A DNA stretch of 64,000 nt from QHXQ01 sp038322995 (GTDB lineage Bacteria > Acidobacteriota > Blastocatellia > Pyrinomonadales > Pyrinomonadaceae): contig JBBQGM010000002.1 in NCBI GenBank assembly GCA_038322995.1, positions 51,508 through 115,507 of the forward strand. Reading direction: 5' to 3'. The notes beneath the pieces are model-generated. The model made no database searches, was not told the origin of the DNA, and saw nothing but the letters and a program-made list of their open reading frames with translations. The position numbers and the translations under genes are program-made. Below are positions 24,595 through 33,952 of the stretch, one piece after another. Positions within the stretch are counted from its first letter, which is position 1. Every line of letters starts with the position of its first letter.

Positions 24595-26597
24595 ATGCAC
24601 AATGTAGAGAAACAGATATACGAGTTCGGTCCCTTCCGCTTAGACCCGGCAGAACACCTCTTGCTGCGGGCAGGAGCGCCGGTGGCACTCACGCCAAAAG
24701 CCTTTGAGACGCTCCTGATATTAGTTCAACGCAGTGGTCACTTGGTGGATAAGGATGATCTGATGAGGGAGCTATGGCCTGATACCATCGTGGAGGAGAA
24801 TAATCTCACCAGAAACATCTCTGCACTGCGGAAAGCCCTCTCCGACGCGCACGCCGAGCACTCCTACATCGAAACTGTGCCCAAGCGCGGGTATCGCTTT
24901 ACGGCCAAGGTCAAAACACTGCCGGATGAAAGCGAAGGGCTGGTGGTGGAACACCACACGTTGACGCGCATTGTTGCTGTAGAGGAACGTGAGATAGGGG
25001 ATCAAAGCGGGTTCGTGCCGGTCTTCGAGCAGAGGGTTCTGCCTGCGAGCGGTAAAGCGCAGCGAGTGGAAAAATGGAAACCGCAGCTCGCTCTTGGTCT
25101 GCTCTTGACGCTGCTGATCGGGCTGGGAGCGGTGCTTTCTCAAGGATGGTTTTCTAAGAACAGGGATCAGCGTGAGGCCGGCGTGGCGAGCAGACCGGCA
25201 TTGAGATCAATCGCGGTGCTGCCGTTTAAGATGATGAGCGCTGATAAGAACAATGAAGATTTCGGGCTAGGAATGACGGATGCTCTGATCAGCAAACTCA
25301 GCAACTTAAGGAAGATCGTAGTACGACCGACGAGTGCCATGCGCCGCTACACGGATGCGCAGCAGGACCCGGTAGTTGCTGGCCGCCAACAAGGCGTGGC
25401 AGCCGTGTTGGACGGGAGCATCCAGCGAGCCGATGACCGGGTGCGTGTGACCGTGCAGTTCATCAGAGTGCAAGACGGAGCCGCGCTATGGTCAGGCTAG
25501 TTCGATGAACGCTTCACCAATATCCTGGCGCTCGAAGACTCCATCTCAGAGCGGGTGGCCGCAGAGTTGATGGTTGAGTTGAGCCAGGAGGAAAGAGAAC
25601 GATTACAGAAGTCTGAGCCGAAGAACATGGAAGCGTATCAGGCATATCTAAGGGGGCGTTATTTCTGGAACAAGCGGGATACGGAAAATCTGAAGAAAGC
25701 CATCGAGCAGTTTCAGCAAGCGACAGATAAAGACCCGGGCTACGCTCTCGCTTATGTGGGTCTCGCCGACAGCTATATCTTATTGGCTGGAAATGCAGGT
25801 TATAATCCCGGCTATCCGGCGAGCATAGAATACCCGATGGCAAAAGCCTTCGCGCAGCGTGCGCTTCAGATTGATGATTCGTCGGCGGAGGCGCATACAT
25901 CGCTGGCATTTATCCTCGCGTATGTTAATGCAGGCCAATGGGAATGGGATGAGGCCGGGAAAGAATATGAGCGCGCGATTGCATTGAACCCAAACTACGC
26001 GACAGCGCACCACTGGTACAGCGGTTATCTACGTGATGTGGGACGGTTTGACGAAGCATTGGCGGAGAGCAAGCGAGCGCAAGAGCTTGATCCTCTGTCG
26101 CTTGCGATCAACGCCAATCTCGCAAATTCATATTTGGCGATAGGAGATGTGAATTCTGCCATTGAGCAGGGCAAGAAGGTCATCGAACTAGAGCCGAATT
26201 ACGAGAGAGGACATTTGGTTTTAGGTCGGGGGTATCTCAAACAGGGACGTTATCTTGAAGCGCTCCCAGAACTGCAAAGGGCAGTTGAGTTGTCGGCAAA
26301 GAGCGCAATTATCTGGGCGATGCCGGCTATGGCTACGCAGTTTCGGGGCAGCGCTCAGAAGCGCGCTCGATCATTAAAGAACAGGAAAGCGCATACGCCC
26401 GGCAGGAAGCAGGCGGATATGAACTCGCAGCGGTGTATGCTGGCCTAGGCGAGAAGGATCAAGCTTTCGTCTGGCTGGAAAAGGACTTTCAAGCCCGCAA
26501 TGGCTCTTCGTTATGCCTGATCAGATGGTTACCTGAATTCGATTCTCTGCGGAGCGACAGGCGCTACACAGACCTCTTGCGGCGGATGGGACTCTGA
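24595..26597 (+). pseudogene. Winged-helix (CadC/OmpR-type) TPR regulator, broken by an amber codon and a frameshift
   Basis: The N-terminal OmpR/CadC winged helix (about 1-105: FGPFRLDPAEHLLLRAG, VPKRGYRFTAKV) is followed by a membrane helix (about residues 162-182) and a FlgO/TolB-N-like segment ending DGAALWSG. TAG stands at 25498-25500, but the same frame continues as FDERFTNILALEDSISERVA into TPRs, so it is an in-frame nonsense codon (one change from CAG). Near 26315 one base is missing: the frame ending at 26448 leaves the homologous sequence, and the +1 frame continues LGDAGYGYAV through YAGLGEKDQAFVWLEKDF to a TGA at 26595-26597. Two lesions make it a pseudogene unless recoding or sequencing error is involved. 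Confidence 0.85.
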
Positions 26598-26658
26598 CGC
26601 GATGAATTGCTCGAGATGGAACTCGTTAATACCATCCTTAAACTAATCGTCGTGCTAA

Positions 26659-26684
26659 TAAGTACTTCGTAATCGAAGTTCTTA
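26659..26684. terminator. Small hairpin in the gap after the pseudogene
   Basis: TAAGTACTTCG and CGAAGTTCTTA pair at 10 of 11 bases, with a 4-base loop, in an otherwise featureless AT-richer gap (26598-26805). It has no clear T-tract, so it is a weak terminator candidate. Confidence 0.3.
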
Positions 26685-26805
26685 GAGTCGGCGTTTCGAT
26701 AGCATTCGCCTACATCCATGTAAACGCTGGTTATAGCTCAAGGGCGTTACAAGGACTTAAATTACGGAGTAATAAGTGAGCTTAGGGTAATACCTTGATG
26801 AATGA

Positions 26806-28659
26806 TTAGCGAATGCGCGTCATCTGTCGCCAGAAGAAGCGACCGAGGCGGGAGAAGGCATTGCGATCTTTTGCGCCGGGCTGGCCCGTGGTGGTGATGC
26901 CGAGCGCGGCGGCGAGTTGCGGGTTGGGCGGCGCGACATCTTCGTCGCCGTGTTTTTCCGAGAGCCAACGGTCGAACGTGCGCGTGACGATGCGGCGCGC
27001 GTCAATCGGCGCTTCGGCCACGAGCGCGCCGCGCAGATCGTCTAACTCCGCGATCTCAAACCGGTTGGCCTCGTGATAACGCCGGAGCGCCGTGAAGACG
27101 CGCTCACTGCCCAATAGTTTTTCCAACGCCTCAAACATCAGCGCGCCCTTCGCGGTGACGATAGCGGCATACTGGAACGTGTTGTGATAGTCGTGCGCGG
27201 CGCGGTCAGCCGCCATGTCGTCGCCGCCGAAGGTGCGATAAATTTCGTAGACGCCGCGCAGTTGATCGTCGCGCGCTTGGGCCGCGCGTTCCGGGCCGTG
27301 CGCCTCGCGGTAATAGACGAGCGCCGACCAGTGCGCAAGCGCTTCGTCCAACACGGGCGTGCGGTCGGGCGCGCTGCCCACCGTCATGCCCCACCATTGA
27401 TGCGCCACCATGTGCGCGACCGTGAACTCCAAACTGTCTTCCACCGACGCGCGCTGCTCGCGCACGATCTCCGGCAGGTTGCGCATCGTGGGCGCATCGA
27501 AATCAACGTAGAACGCGCTCGCGATCACGCTGAGGTTCGCAAACTCCGCGCTGCCCAGGCCGGCGACGAGCGGCGCTTCCGCCACGCTCAAACTTTTGTA
27601 AGGCAGCGGGCCGTAACGCACGCTGAAGAGGCGCACGGCCGCAGTCGCCACATCGAGCGCACGCCGCCCCACCTTTTCATGTTCCGCTGTCCAGATCGCG
27701 CGCACGCGCACGCCCTCAACCGCGCGCTCGTCCGCTTTGAGCGTGCGGCCCGCGAGCAGCGCGAAGTTGCGTAAGTTCTCGCCCGCGAAATGGCTCGTGC
27801 TGCCAGCGCCCTCCGCCCGCACCTCGTTGCCAGTGCGCGGCGTGGGGCTGCGCAGTTCACCGGACGTGAACAACGCCACATCATGCGCCGCACTGATGCT
27901 CACGTCGTAGTCGGCCACTTCGGTGAAGAGCAAATCACCGACGCTGGCTCTGACCTCGCGTTGCCAGTCGTTGCCGTCGCGCACGGCCAGCACGGGATAG
28001 GCCGCGCCGAGCAGCAGTACACCACGTGAGCGGAAATTGAGATCGCGGGCGCGGCGCGTTTCGCGCGTGTCTCTAAGGGCCGCGCCGAGTTGTTGGACGA
28101 CATGCGCAGGGAGACTTGTCTCGTCCGGATCGATCTCCGGCACGCTGCCTTGAAACGCGATCTCGATCTCGCTCGCGCCGCCGGCCGGCACAGGCTCGCG
28201 CAGAGAAACGCGCAGCACGGTCGCCTGATCGTCAAGCGCATAAGCCAGCGGCACCTGGGTCACGGCGGCGCGGACAAAGTCGATCTCCAGGCGCGGCTCG
28301 TCCGTCGCCGCTGACGGCACCTCATCGCCACTGCCGCCGCCGCCCGGTTGATTAGCGTGCGGCCCGTCGCCGCGCAGGTTGGCGTAGAGATGAAAGTAGA
28401 TGACGTTAGTTGGCTTGCTATCACGGTTCACCCAACGCACGCGCTCCACGCCAGTATAGCTGCGTTTGTCGAAATCGAGCTTGAGGTCGATCCGATAACG
28501 AAAGCGCGCAGCGTTTGGCTCAAGCATCTGCGCCGCGCGGGCGGGCTGTGTCTGCGCCACCAGCAGCCCGCCGAGCAACAGGCAGAGCGCGGCCGAAACA
28601 AAGCGGCGCACGCTTTGTCGTCGTCCACTGCCAACCCTCGTGGCTCGTCGCAGCCTCAT
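26806..28659 (-). CDS. M1 aminopeptidase-like protein with HMVAH in place of HExxH
   Basis: 617 residues: a signal peptide (about 1-43), the beta-sandwich domain, then a thermolysin-like domain. Residues 416-420 are H-M-V-A-H, followed by QWWG, and Glu439 lies exactly 19 residues after His420 (LDEALAHW). The three zinc ligands are kept but the catalytic Glu is Met417, and the Tyr that stabilises the transition state appears to be lost (VTAKGALMF). It probably binds metal without hydrolysing peptides, or has a different chemistry. I verified the codons (27391-27430). Contrast the 14584-16821 protein, which keeps the Glu and loses the ligands. Confidence 0.85.
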   Translation of the reverse strand: MRLRRATRVGSGRRQSVRRFVSAALCLLLGGLLVAQTQPARAAQMLEPNAARFRYRIDLKLDFDKRSYTGVERVRWVNRDSKPTNVIYFHLYANLRGDGPHANQPGGGGSGDEVPSAATDEPRLEIDFVRAAVTQVPLAYALDDQATVLRVSLREPVPAGGASEIEIAFQGSVPEIDPDETSLPAHVVQQLGAALRDTRETRRARDLNFRSRGVLLLGAAYPVLAVRDGNDWQREVRASVGDLLFTEVADYDVSISAAHDVALFTSGELRSPTPRTGNEVRAEGAGSTSHFAGENLRNFALLAGRTLKADERAVEGVRVRAIWTAEHEKVGRRALDVATAAVRLFSVRYGPLPYKSLSVAEAPLVAGLGSAEFANLSVIASAFYVDFDAPTMRNLPEIVREQRASVEDSLEFTVAHMVAHQWWGMTVGSAPDRTPVLDEALAHWSALVYYREAHGPERAAQARDDQLRGVYEIYRTFGGDDMAADRAAHDYHNTFQYAAIVTAKGALMFEALEKLLGSERVFTALRRYHEANRFEIAELDDLRGALVAEAPIDARRIVTRTFDRWLSEKHGDEDVAPPNPQLAAALGITTTGQPGAKDRNAFSRLGRFFWRQMTRIR

Positions 28660-28704
28660 TAACTTAACCTGTCCTGTTGCCGCTTGACCGTTCTGCTTGA
28701 ACGG

Positions 28705-30975
28705 CTAACGGCTCTTGCTCTCCGTCACCGTCACGCTGACGATGCGGTCGCCGCGCGCGATGCGATCAACTACATCCATACCTTGCGTGACGCGGCCGAA
28801 GACCGTGTAGCCGCCGTCGAGGTGCGGCTGCGGCGCGTGCGTGACGAACCATTGCGAGCCACCGGTATCTTTGCCCGACAAAGCCATGCCGACCGCGCCC
28901 CGCGCGTAAGCCGCTTCGTTGATCTCGCACCGAATCTGGTAGCCGGGGCCGCCGTTGCCGTCGCCGCGCGGGTCGCCGCCCTGGATGACGAAGTTCGGCA
29001 CGACGCGATGGAACGCGATGTTGTTAAAGAAACCGTGCCGCGCCAGTTCCACGAAATTGTCCACCGTCAGCGGCGCGGCATCGGGCAGTAACTCAATCGT
29101 GAACACGCCTTTGTCGGTCGTGACGACGGCCTGCACCCGTTTATCCCGGCGCGCGAGCGCGCGGCGATAGTCGGCCAAGTGATTGCGTGTGGCGACGGTC
29201 TGACTGCGCACAGTTTCCGCGTCAGCAACTTTAGCCGCCGCCAGCAGCGTCGCGGCGCGGTGGCGGATGAGATAGTCTGGCGCATCGAGCGTCGTTTTGA
29301 TGGCGACGACGCTTTCGTCGTTCTTCTGCTTGGCGAGCGCGTCGAGCATGGCGAGCGCGGCGTCGTTCAAATCATCTTGCAAGGCGGCGGGGAGCGCGGC
29401 GGCGAGCGCGCGGGTCGTATCGGTGTCCGGCGGCAGATCGCCGAGGAGCGCAGCGGCCGTGGCGCGCACGATCACGTCCGGCGCTTTGAGTTGCGTGCGC
29501 GCGAGCAGGGCCAGATCGGTCGGCTTGTAAGCGGCGACGGCTTGCAGTACGTCGGTCATGGCCAGCGCGGGCGTCGTCTGATCAGCTAAAAGCGCGCGGG
29601 CCGCCAACTGCGCATCGGCCTGCGCGGTGAGGGCGCTGTTACCCGTCTTCTCGCCCGATGCGTGCGCCATCTCGCCTAAGCCGGCCGCGACGGCCGCCAC
29701 GGCCTGCCACGTCATTTTATTATCGGCGGGCCGGAGGAAGAGATTTTTGAACGGCGCTTCGTGTAGATACTGCGTCGGGGCGATGCGCGCAAACGCGATC
29801 TCAAGTTCGGGCGCGGCGTACTGTTCGCTCGCGCGCAAGGCCCGCAACAGGTTGAGCGCCGGCTCATCGGTCGTGTTGGCAAGCAGGCGGCCCAGCGAGG
29901 TTGCGAGTTCCAGCAGTTCATTCAGCTCGGCCGGATGCGCCGTATGCGCGTCCCGCGCGGCGCGATAAGCTACCGAGAGCGCCGCGCCGCGTTTTATGAG
30001 CGGAGCGGCGGCACGCATATCCTTGAGCGTGGCGAGCGCGCGGACGGCGCTCACGCGCACGCGCGTATCTTCATCAGCAGTCGCACTCTTTAACAGAATA
30101 TCGAACGCGGCTTTATCCTCGGCCGCGCCGAGCGCCCGCGCGGCGTTGGCGCGCACGACCGCGTCCGCGTCACGCGCCAGGAGCAGGCGCAACTGCTCCG
30201 TGCCGTCCTTCGCCCGCAGGCGCGCGAGCGTGTTCGCCGCATCGGCCCGCACCCGCGTGTCCGGTGAGGAAAGGAACAGGGCCACCACCGGGCCCGCGTC
30301 CGCCGGACGGGCCCGCAAGGCCGCCGTCAAGCCCAGCAAAGCAACGCTGCGCCCTGTGCCGCTGTCGCTCTCAGGGCGCACCACCCGCTTTTGCTCAATC
30401 GTCAACGCGCTCAGGATGGTCTGGCCGATAGCCAGCCGGCGCGCTTCTTCAGTCGGCGGCAGCGCGGCGGCGATCTTGCCGAGCGCCTCGACGGCCCGCG
30501 CCCGCACCTCCGCGTTCGGACTCGTGCGTAACACTTCCGCGAGCGCGTCCGTGCCCTGCGCCGACTCGATCTCGCCGAGCGCGAACGCGGCCCACGCGCG
30601 CACGCTAAGGTCCAGATCCGTCTGCAACAACGTGACGAGTGGTGCGACCGCGCGCTCGTCGCCGATGCGCCCGGCGGCGAGCGCGGCGCGACCGCGCACG
30701 GCCGGATTCTTGTCCGCGATGAGCGTGCCGAGGTCGTCCGCGTCCCAACGCCGTTCGTCTTCCGCGCGCATGATGCGCAGCGCGATCTCTTCCGCAAGCG
30801 GGCGCACAGCCGGCGGGCGCGGCTGCGGTGCGCGGGTCTGCGGCGCTCGTTGAGCTTGGCGCGCGTGTGCGCTGGTGGCGACGCAGAGAGCAAGTAATAA
30901 GAGCGCGGCCGTAGAGATTGCTGCGCGGCCGTGCGCATACGGCGCGCAGTGACGATGTGCTTCTGGCTTCAGCAT
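28705..30975 (-). CDS. HEAT-repeat protein fused to a C-terminal cyclophilin peptidyl-prolyl isomerase
   Basis: About 756 residues from ATG 30975, chosen because it begins a signal peptide (AALLLLALCVATSAHA). Residues about 60-560 are HEAT/PBS-lyase-like repeats (for example VRGRAALAAGRIGDERAVAPLV and VRAWAAFALGEIES). The last about 165 residues are a cyclophilin with the active-site motifs FHRVVPNFVIQGGD, GSQWFVT and HLDGGYTVFG, so the key Arg, Phe, Gln and His are present and it should be active. The exported location suggests a periplasmic fold-assistance or scaffold role. No obvious operon partner. A weak promoter lies at 31054-31081. Confidence 0.88.
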   Translation of the reverse strand: MLKPEAHRHCAPYAHGRAAISTAALLLLALCVATSAHARQAQRAPQTRAPQPRPPAVRPLAEEIALRIMRAEDERRWDADDLGTLIADKNPAVRGRAALAAGRIGDERAVAPLVTLLQTDLDLSVRAWAAFALGEIESAQGTDALAEVLRTSPNAEVRARAVEALGKIAAALPPTEEARRLAIGQTILSALTIEQKRVVRPESDSGTGRSVALLGLTAALRARPADAGPVVALFLSSPDTRVRADAANTLARLRAKDGTEQLRLLLARDADAVVRANAARALGAAEDKAAFDILLKSATADEDTRVRVSAVRALATLKDMRAAAPLIKRGAALSVAYRAARDAHTAHPAELNELLELATSLGRLLANTTDEPALNLLRALRASEQYAAPELEIAFARIAPTQYLHEAPFKNLFLRPADNKMTWQAVAAVAAGLGEMAHASGEKTGNSALTAQADAQLAARALLADQTTPALAMTDVLQAVAAYKPTDLALLARTQLKAPDVIVRATAAALLGDLPPDTDTTRALAAALPAALQDDLNDAALAMLDALAKQKNDESVVAIKTTLDAPDYLIRHRAATLLAAAKVADAETVRSQTVATRNHLADYRRALARRDKRVQAVVTTDKGVFTIELLPDAAPLTVDNFVELARHGFFNNIAFHRVVPNFVIQGGDPRGDGNGGPGYQIRCEINEAAYARGAVGMALSGKDTGGSQWFVTHAPQPHLDGGYTVFGRVTQGMDVVDRIARGDRIVSVTVTESKSR

Positions 30976-31321
30976 GTGTTTGGCGAACTGAATGTTCGGA
31001 TGTGCGCCGCACCGTCGTTGCTGCGAATCACGACGCGCGGCGCGTGGGCGTTTAATGTAGCAGGGCACGGCGACGTTGCAAAGGAGGTGTGAGCAGGAAC
31101 GCGCGGGCAACGCGACACGCCGCCCTGTCGGTCATGCGATGTGCCGCGTGCCTCGTCTCGCTACTTGTCCTGTGCTTGCAACTGTCGGATATATATTGCG
31201 GCGCTTGATGCATGGTAGTAATCTGGCGACCATTTCCACCGGGTTATTGCTGCGGGTACGCGCTGGCATCGCGGTTGCTAACGGTGCTGATGGTTAGTTC
31301 AACAAATGATTGGAGAGATAC
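30976..31321. other. Non-coding gap between divergent genes
   Basis: 346 bases between the HEAT-cyclophilin gene (minus) and the small membrane protein gene (plus). I see no convincing coding frame. A minus-strand promoter is proposed at 31054-31081. On the plus strand an A/T run (GATATATATTG, 31189-31198) may hold a -10 for the gene at 31322, but no partner -35 at good spacing. Confidence 0.5.
31054..31081 (-). promoter_or_regulatory. Putative promoter of the HEAT-cyclophilin gene
   Basis: On the minus strand: TTGCAA (31081-31076), 16-base spacer, TACATT (31059-31054), about 80 bases before the start codon. Confidence 0.35.
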
Positions 31322-31711
31322 ATGTTACACAGAATTATAACGCTCGTACTCATCGCCTTGTTGAGTCAAGTATTCAATGCGGGCGCGCGGGCGCAGACGA
31401 GCGGTGATACGGGGGCAACTGAACAGGTTAAGAGCAAGGTGGCGCGGATCGGTGTCGGAGAGAAGGCGCGTGCGACCGTGCGGCTGAAGGACGGCACGAA
31501 GCACAAAGGCTATATCGCACAGGCCCGCGAGACGGATTTCATATTGCGCGACCGGAAAACTGATGCGCCGATGAACATCGCCTATGCCGATGTGGCCAAG
31601 GTCGAGAGTAACGGCGGTCATTCAACCGCCCGCAACATCGCGCTCGGCATCGGCATCGGCATCGGGGCCTTCTTCGTCACCGTGGCCATACTCGTTGCCG
31701 GGATAGACTGA
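31322..31711 (+). CDS. Small exported/membrane protein of unknown function
   Basis: 129 residues from ATG 31322 (GGAGAG upstream). It has a signal peptide (about 1-24, ending GARAQT), a beta-rich middle (about 45-95: KARATVRLKDGTKHKGYI, IAYADVAKVES) that looks like a small barrel or LSM-like repeat, and a C-terminal membrane helix (about 103-126) made of GIGIG. I do not recognise a named family. It is convergent with the molybdopterin oxidoreductase gene. Confidence 0.7.
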   Translation: MLHRIITLVLIALLSQVFNAGARAQTSGDTGATEQVKSKVARIGVGEKARATVRLKDGTKHKGYIAQARETDFILRDRKTDAPMNIAYADVAKVESNGGHSTARNIALGIGIGIGAFFVTVAILVAGID

Positions 31712-31729
31712 TGCGCCGCCGGCCCGCCT

Positions 31730-33811
31730 TTATGCGCCGACGCGCTCGATTTCGACAAGTGCGTCGTAGAAGGTCGCGCCGCCGCCCATATCGGTCAAAC
31801 CTTGCGACGTAAGTTGGTTGATGTTTACGCCATCGGGCGAGAGTTTGTTCCACCAGACCGAAGGCGAGACGACGACGCCGGTGCGTGCGCGCGCAGTGAC
31901 AACGGCCGCCAGTTCGCATGCGCCGCGGTCGTTGAAGGCGCGCACGCGGTCGCCGTCATTGATCCCGCGCGCGGCGGCGTCGTGCGGATTGATCTCGATG
32001 AACGGTTGCTTCTCCTGCCGCAGTTGTTTTGGCAAGTTGGCGAAACTCGAATTGAGAAACGCATGCGCTGCCGGACTGATGAGCGCGAGCGGATAACGCG
32101 CGGCCAAAGCGGGTGCGCTCGCACGCGATTCGCGCGGCGGAATAAACTCCGGCACCGGCGGCAGATTTTGCGCGGCCAGGGCCTCCGAATATAACTCGCA
32201 CTTGCCCGACGCGGTCGGGAAGTTACCCTCGGCGAATGGCGCGTAAGTCTCCGGCACATTCAAACGCAGCCAGCCGCGCTCGCGTAAACCTGCGAGCGTG
32301 ATGCCGGCAAGCGCCGGATGCGCCACGTCAAGCGCCTGCCGCGCGATGTCTTCGTCGGAGTCTTTGAAGCAAGCTTCAGTGAAGCCGAGCCGCGCGGCCA
32401 GCAGGCGAAAGACTTCCGTATTCGGCTTCGCCTCGTGCTGCGGGGCGACGGCCGGTTCGTTGATCAAGAGGTAGAGATGACCATAAGCCTTGTGCAGATC
32501 GAAATGCTCAAGCTGCGTGGTCGCCGGCAATACGATGTCCGCGTAATCGCATGTGTCGGTCAGAAACTGCTCATGCACGACTGTGAACAAATCTTCACGC
32601 TGTAAGCCCGCCAATACCTGCGCCTGATCGGGCGCAATCGCCGCCGGGTTCGAGTTGTAAACGTAGAGCGCACGCACCGGCGGATCGTTCACCTTCATTA
32701 GTACGTTGCCAAGCTCAGACATATTGAGTGCGCGCGGGCGCGGGCTGGGCATGAGATCGGGCCGTTCGAGCGCGGTGTAGTTAAGCGGGAACGTGCCGCT
32801 CGTCGAGAGCAGGACGCCGCCGGCCGCGTCGCGCCATGCGCCCACCACCGCCGGCAGACAACTGATCGTGCGCACGGCCATGCCGCCGCCGGCATGCCGT
32901 TGCAGGCCGTAGTTGATGCGGATGACGGCGGGCCGGGTCGTCGCATATTCGCGTGCGAGCCGCACAATGGTTTCTGCCTCAAGACCGCAAATCTCCGCGA
33001 CGCGCGCGGGCGGATACTCGCGCACGCGCTGCCTGAGATCGTCAGCGCCGACGGTGTAGCGCGCGAGGTAATCTTTATCCTCCAAACCTTCGGCGAAGAT
33101 GACGTGCATCAGTCCGAGCGCGAGCGCGGCGTCCGTGCCGGGCAACGGCGCGATGTGCTCGGCGCACTGATCGGCGGTGCGCGTGCGGCGCGGGTCAATC
33201 GCCACAACCCGCGCGCCTTTGTGTTTCGCTTCCAGAATAAACGGCCAGAGATGGACATTGCTGCTGATCGTGTTCGTGCCCCAGAGCAGGATGAGGCGCG
33301 CATCACCAAAGCGTTCCGGGTCAGTGCCGAGACTCAAGCCGACCGTCGCTTTATAGCCGGCCACCCCGGCGGACGCGCAGATCGTGCGCTCCAGCACGGA
33401 CGCGCCGAGCCGGTGGAAGAAGCGGCGATCCATTGACTCCGACTGCACCAGGCCCATCGTGCCGCAATAGCTGTACGGCATGATCGTCTCCGCGCCCTCG
33501 GCCGATTCCGCGAGCGCGCGATAACGCGCCGCGATCTCGTCCAGCGCGTCAGCCCAACTGATGGGCACAAACTGGCCCGCGCCTTTCGGCCCCGTGCGCC
33601 GCAGGGGCGTCTGGACGCGCGCCGGACTGTGCGTGCGCTCGTGGTAATTGGACACTTTGGTGCAGAGCGTGCCGCGCGTGAACGGATGCGCGGGATCGCC
33701 CGCGACGCCCACCGCGCGCCCGCGCTCGACCGTCACGAGCATCGCGCAAGTGTCCGGGCAATCATGCGGGCACGCGCACCGCACGATCTTTTGGTCAGCC
33801 GTTTCATTCAT
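31730..33811 (-). CDS. Molybdopterin-dependent oxidoreductase (single subunit, [4Fe-4S])
   Basis: 693 residues of the DMSO-reductase/formate dehydrogenase superfamily. The N-terminal CACPHDCPDTC with C50 (GTLCTK) is the [4Fe-4S] site. Then come YSYCGTMGLVQSESMDRRF, the MGD-binding regions (LWGTNTISSNVHLWP, VVAIDPRRTRTADQCA), and a C-terminal MopB-binding barrel (INPHDAAARGINDGDRVRAFNDRG). No Tat signal (the N-terminus is MNETADQ), so it is cytosolic. Such enzymes oxidise or reduce varied small substrates; the electron partner is not adjacent. It is divergent from the sufR-like gene, with a 10-bp inverted repeat 4 bases upstream of the start. Confidence 0.9.
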   Translation of the reverse strand: MNETADQKIVRCACPHDCPDTCAMLVTVERGRAVGVAGDPAHPFTRGTLCTKVSNYHERTHSPARVQTPLRRTGPKGAGQFVPISWADALDEIAARYRALAESAEGAETIMPYSYCGTMGLVQSESMDRRFFHRLGASVLERTICASAGVAGYKATVGLSLGTDPERFGDARLILLWGTNTISSNVHLWPFILEAKHKGARVVAIDPRRTRTADQCAEHIAPLPGTDAALALGLMHVIFAEGLEDKDYLARYTVGADDLRQRVREYPPARVAEICGLEAETIVRLAREYATTRPAVIRINYGLQRHAGGGMAVRTISCLPAVVGAWRDAAGGVLLSTSGTFPLNYTALERPDLMPSPRPRALNMSELGNVLMKVNDPPVRALYVYNSNPAAIAPDQAQVLAGLQREDLFTVVHEQFLTDTCDYADIVLPATTQLEHFDLHKAYGHLYLLINEPAVAPQHEAKPNTEVFRLLAARLGFTEACFKDSDEDIARQALDVAHPALAGITLAGLRERGWLRLNVPETYAPFAEGNFPTASGKCELYSEALAAQNLPPVPEFIPPRESRASAPALAARYPLALISPAAHAFLNSSFANLPKQLRQEKQPFIEINPHDAAARGINDGDRVRAFNDRGACELAAVVTARARTGVVVSPSVWWNKLSPDGVNINQLTSQGLTDMGGGATFYDALVEIERVGA

Positions 33812-33815
33812 AGCT

Positions 33816-33855
33816 TTACTCTTAAAAACTTACCGCGTATGTGCGTTAAGAGTAA
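33816..33855. promoter_or_regulatory. Perfect 10-bp inverted repeat in the oxidoreductase leader
   Basis: TTACTCTTAA (33816-33825) and TTAAGAGTAA (33846-33855) with a 20-base loop, 4 bases before the minus-strand start at 33811. It may be an operator or a leader hairpin. The oxidoreductase promoter may be TTGCCA-17-TACTCT on the minus strand, with its -10 inside the repeat. Confidence 0.45.
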
Positions 33856-33905
33856 GACCGGGTGCGTCGGTTGGCAAGAGTGGCCGCACCCCATTCCTAA
33901 TTAAA

Positions 33906-33919
33906 CAACCATCCGGTTG
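33906..33919. promoter_or_regulatory. SufR-type operator CAAC-N6-GTTG
   Basis: CAAC CATCCG GTTG (33906-33919) fits the cyanobacterial SufR site CAAC-N6-GTTG exactly and overlaps the -35 of the promoter driving the SufR-like gene. A random match of this 8-base pattern is expected about once per 65 kb, so position is the main argument. Confidence 0.65.
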
Positions 33920-33945
33920 ACAAAGCAGATTGGCGCAAGTAGCAT
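33917..33945 (+). promoter_or_regulatory. Strong promoter of the sufR-like gene
   Basis: A perfect TTGACA (33917-33922), 17-base spacer, TAGCAT (33940-33945). The transcript would start at about 33952, essentially at the GTG codon 33953, suggesting a leaderless or nearly leaderless mRNA. Confidence 0.7.
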
Positions 33946-33952
33946 AACTTTC

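Noticed and set aside
33917..33952. TTG start of the SufR-like protein at 33917
   Set aside because: That TTG is the TTGACA -35 of the promoter, so the extension could not be in the transcript; GTG 33953 is preferred.
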